Notes: a model not told the origin generated them from the letters alone. Positions 1 to 12,984 are shown, counted from the first letter of the stretch. The stretch: 64,000 bases of DNA from Charina bottae (GCA_023362775.1 JALMGJ010000003.1:176490774-176554773), one strand, 5' to 3'. A program made the numbers and translations.

Positions 1-510
1 TTCAGGTCCCAGCACAGCCTTAGTTTCATCCTGCATGAATTGCATGAATGAACAATATTTTTGGTGGATGGATCCAGAGTTAATATGGGGGTGGGGTGTC
101 AAGGGGGAACAAGGCAATGACACCAAGCGGGAAGGAGTACATCCACAGACAACACTGAGCTCTTTGTTTTTTCTGGAAAGAGTTTGGTGGAGTTCTTTGC
201 TTTTTCACTTATACTAACCCAACTTCAGAGATTACACCTAAAGTTATCTTGTGTTTCCTGCTTCAAAGTATCTGGAAACCATGTTACTAATTTTCAACAA
301 TACTGTAGTAGGGGTGTTTCTGAAGATGAGTGAGGTTTTGGAGTGCAGGTAATCCATCTCTGCATTAAGTTCTTATGAGGGTGGTTTTGTTCACATGGCC
401 AGAATGTCCAGAAGGCAAGTGATCCAACATTTGGGAAGCCCAGTTGCCCAACATCTTGGCTTCAATATTATCAGGGTAGGCATAGTTTAAGAAAGGATGC
501 ACAACTTGTG

Positions 511-549
511 TTCTCATCTCCCACTGACACATTCAGTGGGAGATGAGAA
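511..549. repeat. Perfect 17-bp inverted repeat with 5-base loop
   Basis: The arm TTCTCATCTCCCACTGA (511-527) is followed by CACAT and by its exact reverse complement (533-549). It is too short for a usual microRNA precursor. It could be the core of a small foldback element; origin not recognised. Confidence 0.85.
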
Positions 550-2422
550 TTGTCAGTGCATTGGAAATTTATGAAGGCTACCCTTGGCTTGACCTCCATC
601 TGTGCCAACAATATGGGTGGGTCCCTAATCTGGAAGGGCTTTATATGTGGTTTGATTTTTCTCCTCATCCTGCCCTGTCTCAACTTAGTCCTGTTTTCTC
701 TGCCAGCATGTTTTGGCCAGAGATGAGGATTTTTCTGACAACAAATCTTTGGGGTCAACCAAAAGAGCAAGCTTCTCACAAGCAGAGGGGGGATCTTTGC
801 CAACTTGTGCCTCCTCCCAGTCTCCTCCAGACAAAGCACTTTTGATTTAAGGTCTCACTTCGTAAACTAAGCAAATGCTCCTCACCATTGATACTTAGAG
901 TAAATATTTCTAACATCTCAGACTAGTTTTCATTGTTCAAACTGTATGGACACATACACTTAAATGCAAGCATATATTGTCATGTTTAGATGGTCACCAA
1001 GGAAGGAACGTTTCTTTTCTGGAATAGGTCAAGGGGTAAGATCCCCCTCCTCATTTGTTGCAATTAGTAACCCTCCCCCCTTGTTTCCTGTTGGGAATTC
1101 TAATATAACAAATCTGAGCTGACATACTTAAGGCTATTTTAATTATGGTCTGTTATTGTAGCAGAAAATCAAAGTGGAAAGTATTGAAAACAATGGAATG
1201 AAACCAGAGAAATCTAACTGCATTTTGATCCTACTGAAATTAATGGGAGAAAAGTTACCCATGGCTTAATTTAAGCCCTATGTATTTAAACTAGATTGGA
1301 TTCAGTCCAGCAAACTCGCTGAGAATGGTCATTGATGTATCAGGTAGAGTCACCAGGGTAGTCAAGTACTGAAGTCTCATTTAAAAAACAGGCAAGTTTC
1401 TAGTTCTTGTGGAATGAGGTGTACAATCCCCAAACAGGAGGGGAACAATTTGCTTTGTGATAAATGGATGTTTTGTGACAAGTAGCATCCAGTGTGGCAG
1501 CTATTTTGAGAAAAGTCTAGTTTTCCCATGGCAGTCATTTTGTAAGAGCACCCATAATACAGTCCTAAAGTTTTTAATGTGGCCATTAATCCAAAAAGGG
1601 TTGATCCAGTCTCTTGGCAGGGGGAGGGAAGGTGTTTTGTTTTGTTTTGTTTTTTAGGAAAGTGAAGTTGGAATAAGGGATTCTTGTGAAATTTGTTAAA
1701 TTTATTGTATAATTGCTTTCTTGTACACAGAGTAAAAACAAAGAGGATTCTCATGGGTGGGCTGTTACTAAACAAATTTCCCACCTTTTCATTATTAAAG
1801 AAATCTAGGACAGGCTAAGTGTCACCTGAAGAGATTAGTTTTCACTATACTGAGATGTATTATATTTCTAGTTAAATTATAGCTATTTGTATAGGTCACC
1901 TGTATAATTTGTCTTCATGTGGTGATACATAAGGCATTTTAATCTTTAAGGTCATTAATATGTTAGCTTTAATTCTTATATATATAGCTCTAAGTACAGT
2001 AAAACCTCAATTTAATGTATCTCCATAGAAATGAATGGGCAAAAATAATTCAGATTTCTATTTTTATTGTGGGTTGGATAGAGAATCCCACTGCAGAAAA
2101 TTCTATTGCTTGTTCTGTAAAATAATGCTTTGTTTTGATATAAAGTAGTAACTTTAATTGGATCTTGTTAAATTGCTTTACAGTGGCTTCTCTGGTCTCA
2201 AAAGCCTTCTAAACAGATATTTTGATAATATTTGAATGGACCACAGGATAAGAGATCTGATGACTACTAAGCTAAAAGATGTGGTGTGGGGGCTCAAGGG
2301 TTGGACGATGGATGGAAAGATCCAGATTCACTTGACTCTAAAGCTCACTCAGTGACTTGGGTCCAGCCACTATCATTTAGTTCTTCTTATGAGAATATGA
2401 GCATTTTCTTGAGTTCCTAGAG

Positions 2423-2681
2423 CAGAGCTTTCCAAACTTTTCATGTTGGTGACACACTTTTTAGACATGCATCATTTCGCGACACACTCTTACAGCAGGG
2501 CACAAGGCAGGCACTAGGACCTGCACGGAATCACAGCAGGTTTGGAGGCAGCAAGGCACAAGGCAGGCACTAGGACCTGCGCGGATTCCTGGCAGGGCTC
2601 GGAGGCAGCAGCAGCCGCGACACACCCAGACACTGCAGCCCACACACTAACGTGTCGCGACACACAGTTTGGAAAGCTCTG
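2423..2681. mobile_element. hAT-type MITE, family A (CAGAGCTTTCCAAACT ends)
   Basis: Terminal inverted repeats start CAGAGCTTTCCAAACT and end AGTTTGGAAAGCTCTG, flanked by a perfect 8-bp duplication TCCTAGAG (2415-2422 and 2682-2689), the hallmark of hAT transposition. The interior has a partly duplicated GCACAAGGCAGGCACTAGG block and encodes nothing. Family copies occur at 13290, 37082 and 51625. Confidence 0.9.
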
Positions 2682-2985
2682 TCCTAGAGGAAAGGTAGGA
2701 TGTCATATTATTATTGTTGATGCTGCTGTTGTTGTTATTATCATTATGGTTCATAGCCCTGGAATAAGCTAGCATGCAATAATTTGAGCATGAATTCCTT
2801 CATGAATTTCGTTTCTATACACTTGTATTAAAAAAAAAAATCAGCTTGCTCCTTCAGTACTCCACCAATATAAGAAAGGAGACTTCCTGAGGGAATGAGT
2901 GAGACTGAGGTGTTATATGAATAAAATTGCTGTACCTTGTTTAATAATTATTCTGAGAATTCCCTCCTTGGTTTGCTTCCTGAAT

Positions 2986-3055
2986 TTTATTTATTTATTT
3001 ATTTATTTAAATTTATCTCCACCCATCTCCCCGAATAGGGAGCGTAGAGAAAGGA
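2986..3055 (-). repeat. L2/CR1-type LINE 3' tail fragment
   Basis: A TTTA repeat followed by ATCTCCACCCATCTCCCCG matches, in the same orientation, the 3' end of the L2-like LINE near 57.0 kb. Only the tail is present, the usual 5'-truncated form. Confidence 0.6.
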
Positions 3056-3446
3056 TGCAAAGCGTACATGGATAATGTTTTAGCCTGTGAATCTTCCCAC
3101 TCGGGATCAGAGCCAATGTTTACTAGACAACTTAGTACAATGTAATATATATTATACAGCACAATATAATACATAATACACAGTAAAATATAATATATAA
3201 TCCAATGTAGTATAAATAAGATATGTGTGTGCAAGCAAACTTTTAATAAAGATGTTTGTAAAGTACTTTAGATTTACACTATGTTTGCATTTATAGGCAA
3301 TTTCCTGAGAAATCCCCACTCCAGTATCAGCTAACAAACAGAACAGTTTATTTAGATTACTGTTATAATAGTAGATAAGATAAAAGTGGAGATAACATGA
3401 GCAATGGAAATCCACTTGCAAGTATGGATATTATTTTATCACTTAC

Positions 3447-3556
3447 CCCCGAGGCTGTTGTTTGTGTGCTGGGTGAAGCATTTTTTCTACAGTCATCTGA
3501 GTTCGTAGAAGATGTGGAAGTTGGAGTCATAGGAACAGCATTATTGTTATTATTAC
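3447..3556 (-). CDS. GATA6: GATA6 coding exon 6 (Ser/Thr-rich C-terminal segment)
   Basis: The exon encodes the end of codon 433 to residue 469. It follows a TTACTGTTGCAG acceptor, begins GTAATAATAAC (completing Gly433, then five Asn) and reads [23 protein letters not shown] before ending ACAGCCTCGGGG in front of GTAAGTGA (phase 0). The [14 protein letters not shown] block is diagnostic for GATA6 and related GATA4/5 C-termini. The following exon, expected to encode about 50 residues with a GQDGLYIGVSL-type block and the stop, was searched for from base 3446 down to base 1 and not found, so the gene continues past the left edge. The mRNA built from exons 2-6 is 1407 nt, in frame throughout. 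Confidence 0.94.
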
Positions 3557-3618
3557 CTGCAACAGTAACACCCTGCATTAGAACAACGAAACCCCAGAAA
3601 ATTATCAGTCCCTGTTCA

Positions 3619-3726
<108 letters not shown>

Positions 3727-4040
3727 CTAATGAGAATGCAGAAACATAGAACATCAAATTTCAGAAATTATTTCCTCTTAGAAAATTCACCAGCCTCTAT
3801 CAGAGTCATCCTGCCACAAGCAAAATCACACCATTATGTTCAGCAGAGTGATCTTAAGCCCCAGGTCCACTGGAAGGTACCCTATTGTTCATTCTCCCCA
3901 GTGTTTCCAATTACAATTGTTTTATTGTCATTTTAAATTTTAAAAATAAAATACATTAAAAAGCAAACGCTCTGCCTCCCCCCAAGCTTTTGGGATTAGC
4001 AAGCCATTCAACATTTTTGTCTCTTCCTCCTTTCAGGACT

Positions 4041-4374
4041 AAAAAAGGTAAAGGTACCCCCCGCACATTTGTGCAGTCGTGTCCGACTCTAGGGGCCGGT
4101 GCTCATCTCCGTTTGTTAGCCGAAGAGCCAGCGTTGTCCGAAGACGCTTCCACGGTCATGTGGCCGGCATGACTCACGCAGAACGCTGTTACCATCCCAC
4201 CGAAGTGGTACCTATTCATCTACTTGCATTTGCATGCTTTCGAATTGCTAGGTTGGCAAGAGCTGGGGCGAGTGCGGGAGCTCACTCCGTCACGCGGGGC
4301 TAGGGATTCAAACCTCCGAACTTGCGATCTTCCGATCGACAAGCCTGGCGTCTTACCTGCTGAGCCACCACGCC
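4041..4374 (-). mobile_element. tRNA-derived SINE (family S2), copy 1
   Basis: Read on the minus strand it starts GGGGCGTGGTGGCTCAGCAGG (an A-box-like TGGCTCAGCAGG) and has a B-box-like GGTTTGAATCCC. The body carries GAGTCGGACACGACTG, as in BovB-related tails, and it ends in an A-rich GGTAAAGGT tail. A 15-bp target duplication with one mismatch (4026-4040 and 4375-4389, CCTCCTTTCAGGACT / CCTCCTTTCAAGACT) shows L1/RTE-style insertion. It is almost identical to the copy at 45273, so the family has been active recently. Confidence 0.88.
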
Positions 4375-4819
4375 CCTCCTTTCAAGACTACTTCCTAGTG
4401 AATTATACAGCTATTGACTGTTCATACAAAATGTCCTGGATTTCACTAGACTGCATCTCCTATCTGCCAGGAAGAAGATCAGGGCAACAAAGAGGCCACC
4501 TTGGCCTTTTACATCAGGCAGAGAAGGATCAGCTTGCTCTGCCTCCCGTGCCAGAGAGAACCACAAGTCTGGCTAACATTGGGATTAGGGAGCGCTGCAG
4601 AAAGCACATTCTTGTCCCACCCATTGCCCAAGGGAACAGGAGCAGCATTCAGACCAGAGCTTCAGGAAGAGAAGATTAGCCCACCTTGAACTGCACATGA
4701 ATACCAGCAAGATGCTCACCATACTTTTAGGCTTTGAAGAAGACCCCTTTCCCTCCACTTCCTGTCCCTTGCGCATCTTGTTTGAGGGCCTGTCCCACTT
4801 TTTTAATTGATGTGATTAA

Positions 4820-4905
4820 TATTTATTTATCATTTATTTACTGGGTTTATTTACATTTTAAATTTCTAGGCCTCCCAGTTCCAATGACTCTGGGTGGCTA
4901 ATGTA
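4820..4905 (-). repeat. L2/CR1-type LINE 3' tail fragment
   Basis: TTTATTTATCATTTATTTA followed by CTCCCAGTT and GACTCTGGGTGGCT, a decayed form of the tail near 57.0 kb. Confidence 0.5.
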
Positions 4906-5555
4906 TAGATTAGTTAGATTAGCCTTCACATCTTATGTATGTGCTCTCCAGACGCACGTGCAGCTTCTAGAATTCTCAGTAAGAGCCTAGCAAAGTTGGA
5001 GGACTGGAGATGGAAGTCCAGACCTCTGGAAGGCACTCAGTTTTGGGAAGGCTGCCACAGAAGCAGAGTTATTTTATAAGATGAGGTGGTGAAATAGCAA
5101 CTCTCAATACTACAATGTTCACTTTATACATACCCAGCTGCATAGCCCATTGCAGAGAAGCCTACATGTTCAAGACCATTGTAGGCATACAACTTCTGGT
5201 TCCATGTTCATCATCCTTAACAAACAATCTGAAGTTCTGAGAATGCTGCTCACCTTTGAGCAAAGGTAGACTCAGTGGAACTGAAACCCTTAAATCCTAA
5301 CTGGTAATTACTTCTGATTACATATTTGATCTTCAGAGGCTTCATAAACAGAGACCCTGAAGTTTGTGCCACAACTTGTACATTGTCCTTATCCATAGGC
5401 AGGCTTTTGTAATAGTGCCTGTTCTCAGTCATGGTCTTCCCCAACATATTTGGGAAATTACACTTTTTAAGCAGTTATTAATAAACCATCTATTTATTTA
5501 GCCCTTCCCAGTGTGAATGCTATAGACAAATTTTGTTCCCTCCCTCCCTTCCTAC

Positions 5556-5597
5556 GATGATAGATGATAGATAGATAGATAGATAGATAGATAGAGT
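5556..5597. repeat. (GATA)n microsatellite in GATA6 intron 4
   Basis: About ten GATA units (GATAGATGATAGATAGATAG and on). Each unit contains a GATA core, so the tract is in principle a cluster of weak sites for the protein the gene encodes; that is only inference. Confidence 0.9.
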
Positions 5598-5886
5598 AGA
5601 TATTTTAAATCAACAGTTTTTCATTCACTGCTATTTTATTTGTTAATATTTTATAATATTTTTCTCTTTAAGAGTGCACCCCAATGTAGCATAAAAATAC
5701 CAAATAAATAAGCAGGAAATGCATGGACAGAAACAAAGATATTCCTCTTGGCTTCTGAACCCTTCTTGTATGTATATGATAAAACGTGGCCCCTCTAAAC
5801 TAGCCTCCTTTGCCATTTCTCATTTTTCAGCATTTAACAGGGAAGCTTACTTATTATTAGAATGTTCCAAACTGAGGGATACTTTA

Positions 5887-6186
<300 letters not shown>

Positions 6187-6910
6187 CTAGGGAGACAAAC
6201 ACAAGGCATCAATGGCCCAACGTGTGATCTGACCTCCCTCCCCCACAAGCAGCTGCAGGAATTTATAAAAGCGCCTGTGAAAAGAAGAGGAGGCACCAGT
6301 AAATAACAGGTAGAGAAGGCAAGGCAGAGACTCAACATTTCACGAGAATAAAGGTTTTTATAGCCTCAAAGCATTGAAACACATCTTCCTCACGGCCGTG
6401 AACCATGTTGTGTCTTCAGCCATGCTTACGCATTTGGTCTCAGAGCTTATCTGACTGGCTTCAGACTAAACGGGATGCTTTTAGTTCCCCTTGAAAAAAA
6501 CAAGGCCTCAGCTTGGGCATGATTAACTTTTCCCATTGAGATCCTTTAAAGTCAGCGAAAGGTGCAAATCGTATAGACTGCAAGATGTGATTAGTAATAA
6601 GACAAAGATAAAATCTTTGGAGATTTTTCTCTTTTGGAATGGTCAGAACCACCCAACTGGTTTTGATACCTTCAAATAAGGAATATAGCTGTAAAAGAAC
6701 TGTAGAAGCATGGGGGAATATCTAGACACATGTCTGAATTTGAAAACCTCATAACATAAAATTTGGAGCATGTGCCGGGCCTTTTTTATCAACTGTTAGC
6801 AAAATATGACTCAGGACCCAAACAAGTTAAAGACTGTAGCATTAAATAAATGCAGAATTTAGATACAATAATCACTATGCAGTAATGGCAATTTCAGTGG
6901 GGGGAAAAAG

Positions 6911-7230
6911 TTGGTGGGAATGTAAGGTTTAGTAATATTTAATTTTTAAAAACAGCAGAATGTAATATTGAATTTATTACACTTTGAGAAAATTGGTATG
7001 TTTTATTGCTGATATATTACTTCAGTTCTGATTACCAAAATGGACAGTTTATCCTCTAACAATTGTTGAAAATGTAATTACCATTTTTCCACATTTGGTG
7101 GCAATATTATACGCTCAACCATTTTGGAAAATGATGCATAATAGAATAAAAGAACATTTAAAAGTTAAATTTCCTTTACAATCTGCTGTTTTTAAACATT
7201 AAATATTACTAAACCTTACATTCCCACCAA
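6911..7230. mobile_element. Foldback element of unknown family
   Basis: Arms of about 50 bp (TTGGTGGGAATGTAAGGTTT at 6911, its complement ending 7230) are almost perfectly inverted and flank 220 bp of AT-rich DNA. The arm match stops sharply at both outer ends, as at transposon termini, but no clear target duplication was found. Family not recognised; it may be a DNA transposon relic. Confidence 0.6.
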
Positions 7231-9049
7231 GTATATTGATTTAACTTTGTACATAGTAACGGCTGCAAATATACTCTACATTTTCTATTGGAAAGTAGAC
7301 GTGGTTCCTTCTGCAGAAAAATGGCTAATTAATTAAGCTCTGGGAGTATGCCTTGATGTCCAAAATAACTTTGTATTTCAAAAGTAAATCTGACACAGAG
7401 ATTTCTGAAGCATATGATGCCCACACTTCGTACCAACTGAAGCAAATATCTGTAGCTCAGAGTTGAGCTGTTGGGTTCTTGGTGTTTTCGGCAACAAAAT
7501 ATCCAAGCTCAGAGAGGACAAAAAACCCAATAGAGACTACTGTAATTATAAATCTCATTTTATGATTTAACTGCACTGATTGTTGCTGATATTATCTGGA
7601 TTTTATCAATGATCTGTAGTTTTTAATACATTATAATACATTCAGTTATTTAAAACTAATCAATGAAATACTTAAATTTTTAACCTAATTTATGGTGCTT
7701 GAAAATTCCCCGTTTATCTATTTTGTGCTTTATTTTTCCTTTTCTGTCTCTTTCTTTTCCTTTTCTTAAAAAATACTTAACAAAAACATAACAACGAAAA
7801 AAATATAATGAAACATTCTTACACACTATGTTGTCCATTTAAATGGCCCTAGAATATTTTGAAACGTGTGGTGTCACTGAAACCTTGATTTGTGTACCTA
7901 TTCTTGTGTCATTTAATGTTAATTCTTCTGCACTCCATCTCTTCTTAGCTCCTTCAGTATATATGCTGGTCATTAAAAGAAAAAAAAACCACCTCTCATT
8001 TCCACAAAATAACAAATAAAAGGCGATAAGAGTTGTGTCTAAAAAGAATGTCTTCTGAACCACGATGGCTTCAGGAAATTCTACCCAATCTGCCCCCACC
8101 CCAAAATTGTTTTGGGATCATCTGAATGTATAAATCACTTCCCACTACTCTGTGAGAGTTCTGTGGAATAAGTCACATTCCAAGATGTTTTGCAGAAGCG
8201 GGCTTGCGTTGCAGAGGGCGAGAGGGGAAGTATCAGTAAGCTCACGCAGAACAGAAAGGCCCATAGTATAAACAAGTCATTTAGGACTGTCTTCTGTGAT
8301 GTTTGAAGCCAAGAAGAGGCAACTTTCCATCAGAAATAATTATCCAACAATTGCGGAGCTTAGACCCAAAGGGGAAAGAGTCCCCATAAACATGTAAAGT
8401 GAAGGTGACGGGGTTATAACATTTCTTGCAGCAATTGATCTCTTTTACATTAATCACAGGCAAGGAATTCCAGCTATATCATAAATCTGCTGCTTTGCAG
8501 AAGAATTGCAGCATTAATTTTAAAAAAACAGCGTCTGAGTAGAGCTTTGCAAGCATGCAAACACAGCACAGAAAATGTCATTCCAGGAAGCTGCAGTTGC
8601 CTTCTTCAAGGTTATAAAAGAATGCACTACAGCAAAAACAAGTTAGCTTAGACAGCCTCATACTTCTTTCTGCAGAAGGATCTATTGGCTTGCTAGGAAC
8701 ATTTCTGAACTGCTGGTTCTGTTAACCTAACCAGCATAATAAAAACAAAACAAAACTTGTCCGGTACTGTTTCTTTTTTATTATTACAGACAAAATTGTA
8801 GTAGCAAACTTTCCTCATGCAAATAACTATTTCCTTTTATTTTCTTTTATGGGCCATCCAGGTCTGCTATGGAAGATAACCAAACTTTTTGATGCAGTTC
8901 TGGGGGCTGCAAAGGCAACCACAGTGAATAGATATCACTGGATAGAATCATAAAATGTTCTTTTCCTGCTGTAATCAGGGCTCCTCTTTGTGTATCTAAA
9001 AATGCAAGTTACACTCCTATTTAAGTATGTTTTGACAGATCATCTAGGC

Positions 9050-9321
9050 CACGGGTACCCAACCTTTTTGGCACCAGGGACTGGTCGTGGAAGACAATTT
9101 TTCCATGGACCAGGGGGGCGGGGTTTGCAGGCGGGAGCCAATCGCGCAGACCGGGGACGGGGTTTGCAGGCGTGAGCCAATCACATGGACCGGGGGTGGG
9201 GTTTGCAGGCGGGAGCCAATCACGCGGACCGGGGGTGGGGTTCGGAGACCCGCATGGCGGCCCGGTTCGTAACAGGCTGCGGACCGGTAGCAGTCCGCGG
9301 CCCAGGGGTTGGGGACCCCTG
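9050..9321. mobile_element. hAT-type MITE with GC-box/CCAAT-box tandem units
   Basis: Ends CACGGGTACCCAACC and GGTTGGGGACCCCTG form inverted termini, with a perfect 8-bp duplication ATCTAGGC (9042-9049 and 9322-9329). The interior repeats a unit of about 38 bp three times, each with GGGGTTTGCAGGCGGGAGCC plus AATC, so each unit brings a GC box and a CCAAT box. The insertion lies in a 5S-rRNA-derived SINE within GATA6 intron 3. A related array is in the large element at 46154-47884. Confidence 0.9.
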
Positions 9322-9480
9322 ATCTAGGCTGATCTTGAGAAAACTAAGCCAAGACAGGCCTGGTCAATATTTGAATAGGAGACCACTAGGAGATCCCAAG
9401 TCCCACCAATTAAACAATGTCATCCGATGGCACCCAGGAAGTGGGAGTTCTCTGTCACAGCACCTACCCTCTAGAACAGA
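9322..9480 (+). mobile_element. 5S-rRNA-derived SINE fragment
   Basis: The stretch CTGATCTTGAGAAAACTAAGCC then GGCCTGGTCAATATTTGAAT and AGGAGACC follows 5S rRNA (TCTGATCTCGGAAGCTAAGC, GGCCTGGTTAGTACTTGGAT, GGGAGACC) base by base with scattered changes. It is not a functional 5S gene. 5S-derived SINEs are known in squamates. The hAT element at 9050 split it, since part of the 5S match forms the target duplication. Confidence 0.75.
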
Positions 9481-9535
9481 GGTCCATGTGCCCCCACCCT
9501 TACCGTATTTAAAGGGGATTTTAAAACATGGCTAT

Positions 9536-9561
9536 CTAATTAATTAATTAATTAATTAATA
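9536..9561. repeat. (TAAT)n microsatellite
   Basis: Six units of TAAT at the start of a reversed L2-type tail (GCTGCCCAACTCCCAGCAACTCTGGGCAG). Confidence 0.8.
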
Positions 9562-9689
9562 TGCTGCCCAACTCCCAGCAACTCTGGGCAGTCTTAGCCT
9601 TGGCTTAGGGTGGGTGGCCAGCCTCTCATAGGGTTCTGCATGCTAGTTTGAATGTTCACTTCTGGACACACCTCATTCTTTCCTTTGTT

Positions 9690-9785
9690 ACACTGTTTTG
9701 TGCTGTTTTTAATGTCATCTGCCGCACAGAGCCTTCCTGGAGTCAGGCAGCCTTATAAATGTGACAAACACAATAAATAAGGCTG
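9690..9785 (+). repeat. CR1/L2-type LINE 3' end fragment
   Basis: GTTTTTAATGTCATCTGCC, then GCAGCCTTATAAATGTGACA and AATAAATAA, is the pattern of CR1/L2 3' tails in the plus direction. No coding part is attached. Confidence 0.5.
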
Positions 9786-11526
9786 TAGACCAGACTGGGA
9801 GGTAAGAAAAGATCCCAGAAGAAGCAAGCCAATTCAATAATGTGGCCAAGGAAACAATCTGCATGTGTCTATTCCAACACCAGGAGTCAAACTAAACTGA
9901 GGGAGACTCATTTTCCTCAAGCAGCCCGGGCAAATTCACCAGGATCTGCCAGGCTGCAATTCTGCCTGTACTCAGTGGGCTTCTATACAAGAGAAATGTG
10001 TTGGCAATGACTCAAGAGAACAAGGTGATTACTGTCTTTCTGATTTAAGGATAATGTTCCTTACTTATATTGTTTACTATTGCCTTATAGCTAAAGGCTC
10101 TCGTTATATTTTACACAATCCAATAAAATGTATCCAATTAAGATAACAATAATATAGTAAACCCATCCATTAAAATGTTGTTCTAATGATAGATATGCTA
10201 GGTAAGCATAAGGTTTTGGGAAAGAGAAATAATATGAATTGCTAGATATTCAAGCTTATCTGGAGCAAATCGGTCAGTGTTCTAATTTTTTAAAAAATGG
10301 CAAATGGTTTTGTAGATAAATTCATTCTCTGACCGTGTTTAGGGCTGGCTGTCTAGCAAGTTTAAGCTCCAGCCAGAAGTACATTAAATTGAATTGTTAA
10401 TAATGAATATCATACAGCAATAGTAATTTGCAAATTCTACTGAAAGTAATGTAAACAGACTTCCCACAGATATAGGTACAAATTTATACCTACTTATCTG
10501 GGTGTAAATCTCCCTTAATTCAGTCACCTGGAAAGTGGGTGGCCATAGATATTGAACAAGTAAATAAATACATACATTTACATGGAAGTAATTATAGAGA
10601 GAATTTTGACTGATCTCAGTATGACTAGTTTTTTGCTGGATTATACCCAGTATACAGTCACAATATTACTATACTTTCAATTAAAAAAAAAACTCAACAG
10701 AGTTTCATTTTCCAGACTCCAGGAAACCCATTTAAATTGGCATACATTTTCCCTTGAACTTGGGAATGATAGATCCCTTTCAACCTATTGCTACCGATAG
10801 TTCATTCTTTGTAGCTTACATCCAAACTATTTTTTAAAATACATATTATTACCATGGAAACACAGCATGGAAATGCATATCATATATCTGTTCTTGAATT
10901 TTAAGATGGCCACAGATTTTTCTGATGTGGGAAAGATACATCCATGATCCCTCTTGCTCACTTGTTGAAATGCATGGACTGCATGGACATAGTTCTAGGG
11001 AGCACTATGCTATAGCTGTAATCTCTACAATGCACGCTAAGGCAAAGGAATTAGAAGAAAAAAATGACAAAGCAATCAATTCCTTTCATTCCTCCTAATT
11101 AGGTTATGCTGCACATAATGAAATTAGGAAGATAACCAGTTGCAAAACCCTGGCAGTGATTAACTTTGAAAAGCCTTCTGGTTTAAGGGTACTTCACTGA
11201 ATAGATGATAATCTCATGAGGAAAGTGTGACTTTTAAAAATACATTGTCTCTAACTTGAGGGCATTATTTGTTTGTTTGTCCTTCAACAGATTGGCAGAG
11301 ATGACACAGCTTAGATAAATAAGAATAGAAACAAAGTGCTGATTATTTGTATTACAACATACATTAAACAAAGTTAACACAATAATAGCCCACAGCTGGA
11401 AATAAGCTGAGGTGAAAATGAAAGAGTTTCAAACAAAGTCTGTGAGCTCTTTGTTTATAACTTCATGTGTTTTAATATTTCTTTTAGGGAAATATATATT
11501 AAAAAGTTAAAATTAGCATCTATTAT

Positions 11527-11730
11527 TAGGCTGACCATATTTCCTTGAGACGAAAACGGGACCCTAACCTACGCACGGCTCGCTGGACAAAGTGGGCACG
11601 CGCACACCGTCTAACAGCCTCGCCCTGCGGGTGGGCCCTCTCTCATTGAGAACGGGACAAAATGGACATTTTTGTTAAAACGACGGGACGGTGGGGAATT
11701 GTTTTCAAAACGGGACGTATGGTCAGCCTA
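11527..11730. mobile_element. hAT-type MITE, family C (TAGGCTGACCATA ends)
   Basis: Inverted ends TAGGCTGACCATA and TATGGTCAGCCTA are flanked by a perfect 8-bp duplication TCTATTAT (11519-11526 and 11731-11738). The interior is CpG-bearing and non-coding. A truncated relative is at about 50460-50544. Confidence 0.88.
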
Positions 11731-11977
11731 TCTATTATCCCACAAGTATCAGCTCATTTTAAAAACAGTGTTTAACAGCAAAACCTCAAACTACTGCTGC
11801 AAAAAAGCAGCATTTTTAATTATTTGTTCTCAGTGTTGTCCTGCACACATTTTATTTTCCAAAGATAAGTTTTTTTAAAAATACCAATATATAAACACTT
11901 AAGTTAATGATGCCATTATTATTCTATGGTCACCTAAAGGTAGGATATATAATTGACCATATATCCCTTATCTATTT

Positions 11978-12011
11978 GATGAGGAGGAGGAGGAGGAGGA
12001 GGAGGAGGACA
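11978..12011. repeat. (GAG)n microsatellite
   Basis: About eleven GAG/GGA units, followed by ACAACAACAGCAGCAATGG. Confidence 0.9.
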
Positions 12012-12984
12012 ACAACAGCAGCAATGGAAGTGAAAGCAATGGAGGAAATAGTTGGCATACGGGAATAAAGTACTGGGGGATAAAGTACTGGGGGATCAAG
12101 TTCCTTTAGTCTTTTGCGGCTATTCTTCTCTCCCCCCAAAATGAATCCTTGGGGGAGGATTAGGACAATGGGGATGGGAAACTCCCCGCCTCCTTTCTTT
12201 GCTCTGAATGCTAATGCCCCACCTGTCAAACTGTACAGGGGCACTGAGGATTTATTGCCTTGCTCATCTGCCATTGGCAGGGAAAGATTGGATCAGTCCT
12301 TTGGCACTAGACTTTTTGAAAAGACACCCCCTCCTTAAAAATTAAGTCTAATTTAAGTCCCTGAAGAAAGAATGGCAACATTTAGGGCTTACCCATTTCC
12401 TGCATCAATTCACTTAGAAGGCATTAAAATAAAAATGCTCAAGAATGCTTGAGCTATGTTTTGAAGATTGTTTCATTCTAAGGAATTGGTGGTTTCTAAT
12501 CCTTATGCACAAAGACATATGTTTAATTCTTTAAAATCCATACTTAAAAATCTTAAGGCTGGCTTGATGGGAAGCCAGCATCTCAGTTTTGGTTTTGAAA
12601 ATAGAGCTTATTGCCCCAGTGGTCTGCAAATGAATGCTCATTAAGAGGACAGTGTCTATATTCTTTCACTGGAATAAAGCATGCAAAAAATCTATGGTGC
12701 TAAACTACAATCAAGGCCATTTGCCTACTGTCAATTACCAAAAAACTTGCACCTAAAAATGTAAAAAAAAAAATCATCAGATTTCTAAGAGGGTTCAGGG
12801 TACTTTGAAAGGAGGAGAACCTCAAGAGAAGTTAATGGTTTTAGAATCAAAGTCACACCTGGTGCTCCTTATTATCAGAGCACAAATATTCATGCTTGGA
12901 CATGCCCAGTATAGTGTTCAATGTTATCACTGATGATTGGACTGCAGGACACTTCCTCAGATGCATCATGTAAATGAGGAGGTC

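Larger units (their letters stand above)
1..3446 (-). other. GATA6: GATA6 intron 6 (part)
   Basis: Intron downstream of exon 6, running off the left edge. It is mostly AT-rich unique sequence with no coding signal. It holds a perfect hairpin at 511-549, a hAT-type MITE at 2423-2681, an L2-type tail near 2986-3055 and an AT-rich stretch 3130-3240. Nothing resembling the terminal GATA6 exon was seen. Confidence 0.8.

Noticed and set aside
543..845. A 100-residue plus-strand frame in GATA6 intron 6
   Set aside because: The opposite strand is also open over the same DNA and no motif is present.
1..3446. The final coding exon of GATA6
   Set aside because: Searched on the minus strand for the conserved terminal block; nothing found, so it is placed outside the window.
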